Shown piece after piece: positions 56,887 to 64,000 of a stretch of 64,000 nucleotides of DNA. How positions within the stretch are numbered: the stretch's first letter is position 1; each line of letters opens with the position of its first letter. A program made the translations under genes and the position numbers. The DNA comes from Notospermus geniculatus (taxonomy: Eukaryota; Nemertea; Pilidiophora; Heteronemertea; Lineidae). The DNA lies in the NCBI GenBank assembly GCA_002633025.1, contig NMRB01001185.1, positions 148,848 through 212,847 on the forward strand. The letters are read 5' to 3'. Under the pieces are notes generated by a model that was not told the origin of the DNA, ran no database searches, and saw only the letters and a program-made list of their open reading frames with translations.

Positions 56887-57278
56887 TTCCTGAAGACTTG
56901 CCTGCACCAGAAAACTTCTTTATCTCTTTGCCTACCACGATATCTAATGAGTTCAATGCAGTCAGGTTTCCGTGTTGTATTCTGTTTTCAAACTCCCTAT
57001 CAACAACAATTTGGTGTAGAAGGAAAAAAGGTCACATGTTTATTTTGTTGTTGTAGAGGTTTTATTATGGAAATGTAAAGTTTTATTCTGTAGGTTGTAC
57101 TGCGAACACGTGAATCTTGACTTGTTACAAATGTAGGAAACTGTAACAATCACTGATGCCAAACAACATCTGTAATAATATGTAAGAGGAAACAAGACTC
57201 CCTGAATTGGTATCTGTGTGAATGAAAGTTGTAGTGTGCTTAGGGAATGATCCATGTAAAGTCAGTGCAAATCTAACT

Positions 57279-57335
57279 AATTTGCAGTTGTAACAGTTGC
57301 ACTGATGTAATTTGCAGTTGTAACAGTTGCACTGA
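57279..57335 (+). repeat. 30-bp unit tandem duplicate
   Basis: The unit starting AATTTGCAGTTGTAACAGTT occurs at 57279-57308 and again at 57309-57335, immediately before the next hairpin. Confidence 0.9.
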
Positions 57336-57337
57336 CA

Positions 57338-57461
57338 ATAGGGAGGTTTCGCAAGTGCCCGGTTAGGCCATACGCCGACGTTTATCTATTGTTTGGGTAT
57401 TCCCACACAATAGATAAACGTCGTCGTAGGGCCTAACCGAGCGCTTGCGAAACCTCCCTAT
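57338..57461. mobile_element. 124-bp hairpin element
   Basis: Arms ATAGGGAGGTTTCGCAAG and CTTGCGAAACCTCCCTAT enclose a second stem containing ACGTTTATCTATTGT and its complement. Pairing is near perfect. A B-box-like GGTTCGATTCCC follows at about 57489, but no tRNA can be folded. Confidence 0.85.
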
Positions 57462-58541
57462 GGATGCCCCAAACCTTTACAGCTCACGGGTTCGATTCCC
57501 ACTCATACGAATTCTCAAGTGAAAAAGAAGACAATTTTCTTACAGTGGATGCATCTCCCATCTACGGGGGGCTCTGGTTTCCTCCTACATAGCGTCAGAA
57601 TCTGATAATTTATCAGTGCTGCCCTCTGGTTGTTATAGATTCCTCTACATGCACACAACTGATGTGTAAACACTGCCATGGCTGTCCCAATCAATGAGAG
57701 CACGCCTCATGGCCGCCACTAGGCCGCTGTAGCAATAGACTGGGGTCTCACAAATCATACGTTGTTTGAATGTTTCACTATTTATTTCAATGTGCTTATT
57801 TGGTTGAGAGAGAGTATTTATATTGAAGAATCACAAGCTAGAATGTAATGAAGGACCCTATGAATGTCATATTTATTGTCAAACCTCAATAAATGTTACT
57901 TTTCAAAAAGAAGAGTCCTTGGATAATTTTCATGCAAGTTGGGAGGGCCCGGTGTAAAGTTACCAATAGGTCCTTACTGCCATCTATTGAGTACGTGGTG
58001 AACTAACTCACTGAATGATTGTGGAGGCAATGTTCCAAATGTGAGTTTTCAAATGAAAAGGAAGCCCTAGCTTTACCCCCGGGGCTTTACCACCCTAGCA
58101 AGCTTGATTGAATTCTGTGCAGTTATGGCGAAAATACCCCAAGCATACCACAGAACAATGATGTTGCTATTGTTCCCACAGTGATACTAGCTACCGGATG
58201 CTATCAGGGTGTAGCATAGCCCTAGCTTTACCACCCTCATCAACCTTTGATGCTGCAAATCAGGTCAATATCCCGATCGCTCGAAGTCAAACGGTCACGA
58301 ATTTTCTTAAAATCCGACATAAAATGCGTATCAAAACATGCAGTTTAGGCTTCCTCTTGCATGTTCCATCCATCCATGTTGAATTACATGTATTCTGCGA
58401 ACATTTCTCTCTGTGATGAATGAAAAAACGTCAAATTTCACTATGTCCAAATTGACTGTCTGGTCCAGTTAATATATGAAAAATACACCCTCAAGCCCTC
58501 CAAAAATTGCTACAAATGGTTTGTCACTTGATCTACGGTGG
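57462..58541. other. No gene recognised
   Basis: Only short unsupported frames (for example 58198-58416) and no structured repeat. Confidence 0.5.
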
Positions 58542-58613
58542 CAATCTCCAACGCAGAGGTCAGACGGTTTCACCTTACAATCTCCAACGCAGAGGTCAGA
58601 CGGTTTCACCTTA
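58542..58613 (+). repeat. 36-bp unit, two perfect tandem copies
   Basis: CAATCTCCAACGCAGAGGTC begins both units, at 58542 and 58578. The duplication looks very recent. Confidence 0.93.
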
Positions 58614-58674
58614 CTGACAAGTGGAGCAAACCGAAAACGCGGAACGCCGTAACACTGGGCTAGCGAGTTTGCTA

Positions 58675-59113
58675 CGGTGGCTGATAAAGGCCATCATATT
58701 TTTATTTTTCGTAAGATCATATTTTTATTTTTCGTAAGTCGGGCGCCCGACTTATATCTCAGGCGCCCGACTTACTAACTCGGGCGCCCGACTTATATAT
58801 GAAAGAAAATATATGATGCCTCTCGTAAGTCGGGCGCCCGAGTTAGTAAGTCAGGCGCCCGAGTTATAAGTCGGGCGCCCGAGTTATAAGTCAGGCGCCC
58901 GACTTATAAGTCGGGCGCCTGACTTACTAACTCGGGCGCCCGAGTTATGAAATAAATAAATTATGCCGCCTTTCGTAAGTCGGGCGCCTCAGTTATAAGT
59001 CGGGCGCCCGACTTATAACTCGGGCGCCTGACTTATAACTCGGGCGCCTGAGTTAGTAAGTCGGGCGCCCGAGTTACGAAAAATAAAAATATGATGGCCT
59101 TTATCAGCCACCG
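58675..59113. mobile_element. 439-bp foldback element with GGCGCC palindrome array
   Basis: Perfect terminal inverted arms of about 40 bp (starting CGGTGGCTGATAAAGGCCAT) bracket fourteen GGCGCC-centred words such as TCGGGCGCCCGA. Each side of each word ends in either GAC or GAG before TTA. Two AT-rich spacers resembling the inner ends of the arms split the array into blocks of 3, 6 and 5 words. The inner left arm is itself doubled (about 58691-58737). There is no coding frame and no clear target duplication. Confidence 0.9.
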
Positions 59114-59329
59114 AATGATTCTGTTGCATTAGGTGTACTTTCTGACATACTAAAAGCTAACCGAAATCTGGGCCCGGTTGCACCAAACTTGTCTTACGTC
59201 CTTATCCTAAGATAAGGAATTTGCGACAACCCCAAGACATGTCGTAACTGCGGTTGCACCAAAAAACTCGTAGGCTTGTCCCAAATGCATATCTTACGAC
59301 ATGTCGTAGGACATGCACTATGGGATTAT

Positions 59330-59658
59330 GCACAGCAAGTGCAGGGTCAGCTGTCGAAAGAATCATTGGACTGAGTATGGAAGCAGGCGGGATTGGCTCA
59401 ATCACCTGAAACTGCAGCCTGTTTTGAAAGGTTTACCAGCAATACCGGTGACAGCCATGTGTACACAACTTCGCCAGACATTTGCCTGTCGATGATGGGG
59501 ATGGGGAGCTGATAGAAGCGGATGGGGAGCTGATGGAAGAGCAGCCGGAGGGAAACATGCTGGATGTTGACATGCTGAATGCTGATGTTGATAGGCATGA
59601 AAGGATTGCCAGGAGGAACCAAACTGTGGAGATGCTCAGAGCATACTTACACTGAATG
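59330..59658 (+). pseudogene. Probable Harbinger-type transposase remnant (C-terminal)
   Basis: A frame reading SAVERIIGL and, after a one-base shift, WKQ and a SPETAA-like stretch recalls the VER..G.WK segment and SPE helix of PIF/Harbinger nucleases. A later in-frame stretch, rich in Asp/Glu, ends in RHERIARRNQTVEMLRAYLH then TGA, like a transposase tail. At least one frameshift breaks it. The assignment is by eye and tentative. Confidence 0.4.
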
Positions 59659-59702
59659 ATTTTTGGTATTAAAACATGCCGGAAAGTATTGTTCCAAAGA
59701 AT

Positions 59703-59703
59703 N
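59703..59703. other. Single ambiguous base inside the transposon
   Basis: A lone n, not flanked by a visible duplication, unlike those at 5294, 6776 and 25009. Confidence 0.8.
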
Positions 59704-59850
59704 GCCACCCTTACTGCTTATGGTGCCATTATACTTTTTTTACCACTTATGCCATCCTCTGACCACATGCACCCTGTGCGTGTGCTCGCCATGGGCATCA
59801 TGCTAGTAAGAAATTAAATTTTACTAATACGTCACTATGATTGTGTGCTA

Positions 59851-60003
59851 TAAGACTGGGCAAAAACATAGACGGCAAACCGCAATGCGGTATTTTTAAA
59901 GTCGACTGACCCTGCTGAATGGTCAGCAGACAGCGTTTGGTCAGTCAACTTTAAAAACACCCTCGCCGCATTGAGATTTGCCGTCCATGTGCGCCCAGCC
60001 TTA
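59851..60003. mobile_element. 153-bp nested hairpin element
   Basis: Arms TAAGACTGGGC and GCCCAGCCTTA continue imperfectly through GACGGCAAA and TTTGCCGTC and a TTTAAAGT stem. CTA flanks both sides. It is inserted in the larger transposon, so it is younger than that element. Confidence 0.7.
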
Positions 60004-60660
60004 CTATCTAAGTCACCTCCCCACTAGACGTATCTTTTTGCCTTAACTCTGTGTCGTAAGATACACTGGTGCAACAGTTTCAGTGTATTTTACTTCTGTT
60101 GCACCAAACTTGTCTTAAGTCCAAATGCGTAGGACAGGAAAGTTGGGACATGTCCTAAGACATCGATGGTGCAACCCATTTTTGTTCTTAACGTTAAGAC
60201 AGCACGTAAGACCTTTGGTGCAACCGGGCCCTGGTAACACAACCTACCCCTAGGTTTGTCAACCTGGGCAATCCAATGAGCTAATCATTTTCAACATCCG
60301 ATGCCTCCATCATGATGTAATCAACATATCAGACTTGATATTTTGTCTGTCACGCTTTTATCTGATGTCATAACTCAGCTCCTTTAACACCTAGAGCAAC
60401 AGAAACAGGTTCTACCCTTAGGTTTTCATACCCAAGGAATCGAATGGACTGATTACTTTTGATCTGAGATGTTGGGGTCATGGTGATATCGATATCACAA
60501 ATTTGATATTTTCAGATAACTTGCCATATTGTCAACTGAACAACATGAAACAAGTCTTAGTTCATGCCTGCTTATCAACGGACTGGACTGTGTTAAAATT
60601 CTCAGCCTCACGTGTCCGGGTGATTAAAATATCATGAGATTTTGATATATCAAACTTGAT

Positions 60661-60960
60661 AATTTGAAATATCTCTGCCTGTGGCAGAGATAGAGGCATG
60701 ATATCACCCATACTTAGGTTATTGATGATGCCCATTTCGATTATGCAACGACCTTGATGATCAGAGGTCGAGGTCAAGGTCAAACGTGGTAATTTTAAAT
60801 ATCTGTGCCTGTGGTAGAGGTAGAGGCATGATGATATCACCCATACTTAGGTCATTGATGATGCCCATTTCGATTATGCAACGAGCTCGATGATCAGAGG
60901 TCAAGGTCAAGGTCAAACTTGATAATTTGAAATATCTCTGCCTGTGGTCTCTGCCTGTGG
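60661..60960 (+). repeat. About 130-bp tandem repeat, 2.3 copies, with AGGTCA runs
   Basis: Units begin at 60661, 60791 and about 60924 (AATTTGAAATATCTCTGCCT). Each unit end contains consecutive AGGTCA half-sites; at 60898-60915 three sit head to tail with no spacer. Confidence 0.88.
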
Positions 60961-60979
60961 TAGAGGCATGATGTACCTT

Positions 60980-61060
60980 TGTTACCTAGTACCTTTTTAC
61001 CAAGTACCTCTATTACCTGGTACCTTTTCACCGGTACCTTTTTTACCGTACCTTTTTATC
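60980..61060 (+). repeat. Degenerate GTACCTTTTTACC array
   Basis: About five or six imperfect words of 14-18 bp (GTACCTTTTTACC, GTACCTCTATTACC, GGTACCTTTTCACC) run in the same direction. Confidence 0.75.
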
Positions 61061-63064
61061 TGACCTCTATCAACGTGCCTTGATCTCTATCAATGTACCA
61101 TTCATCTACCGGTAAAAGCACCTGTACATCGGGAACCATTCGACATTTACAATGTCATCTTGTTTTTAATTTGGGTGACTTTGATCGTGTTTTTGTGGAC
61201 ACTTCTCGAGGATCGAGCTCGCAAAGTTCAGCGCGGATTTCGCTGATCAACTTCACTCGATCTCCACCGAAAGAATATCATCAACATATTCTTCAAACTT
61301 TTACGATTTATTGTAAGATTATGATATGAAGTGTTGAAAGTAGTCACTTTCGATAAAAGTGACTTTTGACCGAGGCCTTTGAGGCCAAGTTTCGTGAGGG
61401 TCATAGACTGGGAAATTTGGTTCCAAAACTTGCCGCTAGATGGACCTGCTGATGGCAGCCTGTGGATCAGCTGATTCACTGCTGATGGCCAGCACTACAA
61501 TGAAATTTCAATTTTTCTCCTCCAAATTCACCATGACAGTTGTAAAAAACTGTATCTCAGATGAAGTATGGATTGATATTCCTTTAAAAAGTTCTGACAC
61601 CGGGGCATGACAATGTTCAACAAAGGAAATGGCCACAGATCCAACATGCTCTATGCTGTGATAATGACATGATTGTGTCTTCTCTCAGTGAGCCAGATCT
61701 GCTGATATCATGATACTTTCGCCAATTCTAATTTCTCCCTTCTGCTGTATGTTAGCTTGTAATAAACGCAAGAATAATAAAACAGGAATTGATGTATGTT
61801 TATTTACTGTTTGTCTTTCATGCCTTTCCTTGAATGCCGATTTCATGAATGATCAAGAACTTACTGGTACCGGTAGGGCCTACCTTGGAGGAATCTTTCC
61901 TCCAAGCTGAAGTGCATCTTTGCACCTGCCTACTGATGACAACACCATGGAAAAATGCTGTAGTAGGCTAGATACAACTTTCCATACCGTACCTTTATGA
62001 AAGTGATGAAATATCTTTCAACCACTGACAGTCAGTTTGCGACCATTTCGTTGCATCTTCGGCTCTGGCCTGTTTCTCTCACCCACAGACATTTTAGAAA
62101 CAGACCAGCATGAGGTCGTGGCCCATTTAGTTGCCTCCAGAATGAGTGCCTTGTCACCAGTTTTGGTTGCAAATTTTGGGAGCTAGGCGCATTTTTGTAG
62201 AGTAGCCTATAGGCCTACATCAGAAATTCATGTTACGATTTTACACTTTTCAACTTTATCCCGGCCCCAAAGGGTTAAGACACGTGGCTGACCACCACTG
62301 AATCTGCACACGGAGCTGGAGCGTCATGTTCATGATACCGTACCGGTGCGCGGTACGGCGGGCCCAGGGTTCTTAATACATGTAATAGAAAGAACCCTTG
62401 AGATGTTCTCAGGATGCACTGCTAGAGTGAGTTAGTGCAGTCAGTGGTAGGCCTTGGTGTGTCAGGAATCGAAATGAGATGATCAGGGTTTCATGGCGCT
62501 CGCTCCCTTGGCCTTCATCACTGATAGGCCTACCAGTTTGAATGATAGGCCTATGACAGCCAAGAAATTATGATCCCACGTTACGCACACCGGGGGGGGG
62601 GGGGTAGGCCTAATCCGTGTGACTGGCGGCTCAATCTCACATAGGCCTAGGCCTAAACCGGAGAGTGATGTATTAAAAAAACATGTTTCACCTGCTAGGA
62701 ACGCAGCCAAGGGCGTCATCCCTATTATGTTCAACTCCGTTCCTTGTAGGCCCAACACTTTGCGTGGAGAGATGGCCCCTCAAAATTTGTAGTAGCAGTT
62801 AGTCATGGGAGGCCTAAGTAATTTCGACACCGCCCCCTGCGGCACACGACGTCACTTGCGCACGTGCAGGCGGCGTCATTGCGTATTCCGTCTATCATGT
62901 CTGTGCATCACACACATGGCATGCATGGTGCATGATGTCTGTCATGACGGATGATGTGTCATGCATCGCATTGTATCGCAATGTATCGTGGCCGTCATGG
63001 CCGTCGGGAGCTGTCGATTTTTGCCATCAAAATGTAGGTTAGGCCCCTGAAATGCTCTTTCAGT
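61061..63064. other. No gene recognised
   Basis: Short unsupported frames only. A small perfect stem AGTCACTTT/AAAGTGACT occurs near 61343-61365 and a G12 run near 62593. Confidence 0.5.
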
Positions 63065-63190
63065 CAGGGGCGAATCCAGAATCATGGGAAAGAGGGGGGA
63101 CAGCCAGCGCACAGCAGCGTGGAAAACCTCGGGCTCGGTCAAATTTTTAACATCTTTTTTTCAAAATTTCGAAATTTCCTGATCAAACTT
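63065..63190 (+). mobile_element. Truncated relative of the 56708 element
   Basis: CAGGGGCGAATCCAGAATCA and the following sequence align with 56708-56815, including AAAGAGGGGG, GGAAAACCTCGG and TTCGAAATTTCC. The right end is lost at about 63190 in a TAGGCC-rich stretch. Confidence 0.75.
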
Positions 63191-63192
63191 TC

Positions 63193-63605
63193 TTTAGGCC
63201 TAGGCTAGCCTATTAGGCCCTAGGCCTAGGCCTATAAACATGATAAAAAGCACACCTGCATGGTGCAGCAGTGCAGAGCGACTTGTTTTGATTCACTGAA
63301 TGAGATGCCTGACGGAGGTGTGGCCAATCGGAACTGGAATGAAAGTCATGAAGTAGGCCTAGGCCTAGCCTACCGGCAAGCCTTGCCCTACCGGTAGGCC
63401 TATCTCTGCCAGTGTTTCTGTGGGTGAGTGTTCATGAATCATGGTGTAGGCCTCCTATCCCCTTAGCATGCTTAGGCTATCATGCTTATGTTTGGGAAAC
63501 GCACGCAGATAGATCTGTGTGTCCTCTAGGCCTAGGCCTAGCCTAGGCCTATCAATCATAGGCCTGTCTTTTGTCAGTTAGGCTAGGCCAGGCCCCTACA
63601 CTGGG
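63193..63605. repeat. TAGGCC-dense region
   Basis: Many overlapping TAGGCCTA and CCTAGGCC words occur, for example (TAGGCC)2-3 runs at about 63210, 63353 and 63528. This is the densest cluster of the palindrome that is common across the window. Confidence 0.8.
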
Positions 63606-64000
63606 CGAAAAAAGCCCTGTCCGGATCAGTGTGACACCCCAATCCGCGCCCGTGTCTACACCCCAATACGCATCTGAGTGATACCTCTACCCTGATCCGG
63701 GTGGGTAGGTCTTTCCGCACCGTGTTGGCCTGCTGCCCTGTGTATAACGCCTCGTCTTGCCAATTGGTCAATTATCCCGTCTTGGGTGAGGCCTAAACTG
63801 GATTATGACACCTGAGACAATGGTATGTTTGCATAGTCTCGAATAGGTGAATATGGCTAAAGCTCACAGAGAGTGTAAATATTCCTTCTACCATTCAACC
63901 TCTAGATTGACTATGAAGTGTGTGTATACATGTAAATGTAAATGTCTTCATGGGTGAATTTAAAATAACCACACTGAGCAGATAAGGACATTAAAATACA

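Larger units (their letters stand above)
59170..60231. mobile_element. 1.06-kb TIR transposon GGGCCCGGTTGCACCAAA
   Basis: Terminal repeats GGGCCCGGTTGCACCAAA and TTTGGTGCAACCGGGCCC, each followed by subterminal copies of TTGCACCAAA, TGTCTTA and ACATGTCGTA. The interior holds a damaged coding region (59330-59658) and a nested hairpin (59851-60003). No target duplication is obvious. Confidence 0.82.

Noticed and set aside
57462-57520. B-box-like GGTTCGATTCCC
   Set aside because: No A box or cloverleaf can be placed; the upstream sequence is the hairpin element.
58675-59113. CRISPR-like array of GGCGCC words
   Set aside because: Spacers are not unique, words are palindromic and vary at the edges, and the DNA is eukaryotic.
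59398-59708. Minus-strand Ser-rich frames across n 59703
   Set aside because: They are antisense shadows of the plus-strand transposase remnant.

Overview
The window is animal nuclear DNA: AT-leaning, gene-poor, with long introns, GT-AG exons, microsatellites and many foldback (MITE-like) repeats. There are no operons and no ribosome-binding-site logic. High allelic-type divergence and a very frequent TAGGCCTA palindrome suggest a heterozygous marine invertebrate. An echinoderm or similar deuterostome is my best guess; this is inference, not proof.

Only one gene is firmly recognised: the 3' half of a NOL4/NOL4L (nucleolar protein 4) family gene on the + strand. Exon 16658-16757 joins in phase to exons at 34584-34765, 36365-36493, 37452-37655, 39363-39479, 40130-40475 and 40922-41088 (stop), giving 414 codons. 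The amino-terminal exons are not found and presumably lie upstream of the window. The last six exons, with introns and 3' UTR, occur again at 43131-52833 as a head-to-tail copy (first copy 33329-42857). In the exons I see eight base differences between the copies, all synonymous, so both are under protein-level constraint or they are two alleles placed in series.

Layout: 1-3831 shows nothing recognisable. 3832-6554 is a direct duplication whose junction is a single n at 5294; 6673-6985 is a small one at n 6776. 7.0-7.4 kb has two CTCF-like motifs. 7.4-16.4 kb has a large trinucleotide microsatellite and unrecognised minus-strand ORFs. 16.4-17.1 kb holds a tRNA-Asp-like pseudogene, the first NOL4 exon and a 50-bp tandem repeat. 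The 17.8-kb intron that follows contains hairpin elements and a third n-junction duplication (23335-26677). 33.3-52.8 kb is the duplicated NOL4 block. 52.8-64 kb is repeat-rich: a Harbinger-like MITE, a short CAGGGG element, a striking GGCGCC palindrome array inside inverted repeats, a 1.06-kb terminal-inverted-repeat element with probable transposase remnants, nuclear-receptor-half-site repeats and a TAGGCC-dense terminus.

Three of the direct duplications end at a lone n, the signature of unmerged overlapping contigs. The large NOL4 duplication has no n but needs the same suspicion. If real, one upstream exon set could splice to either of two complete 3' cassettes.
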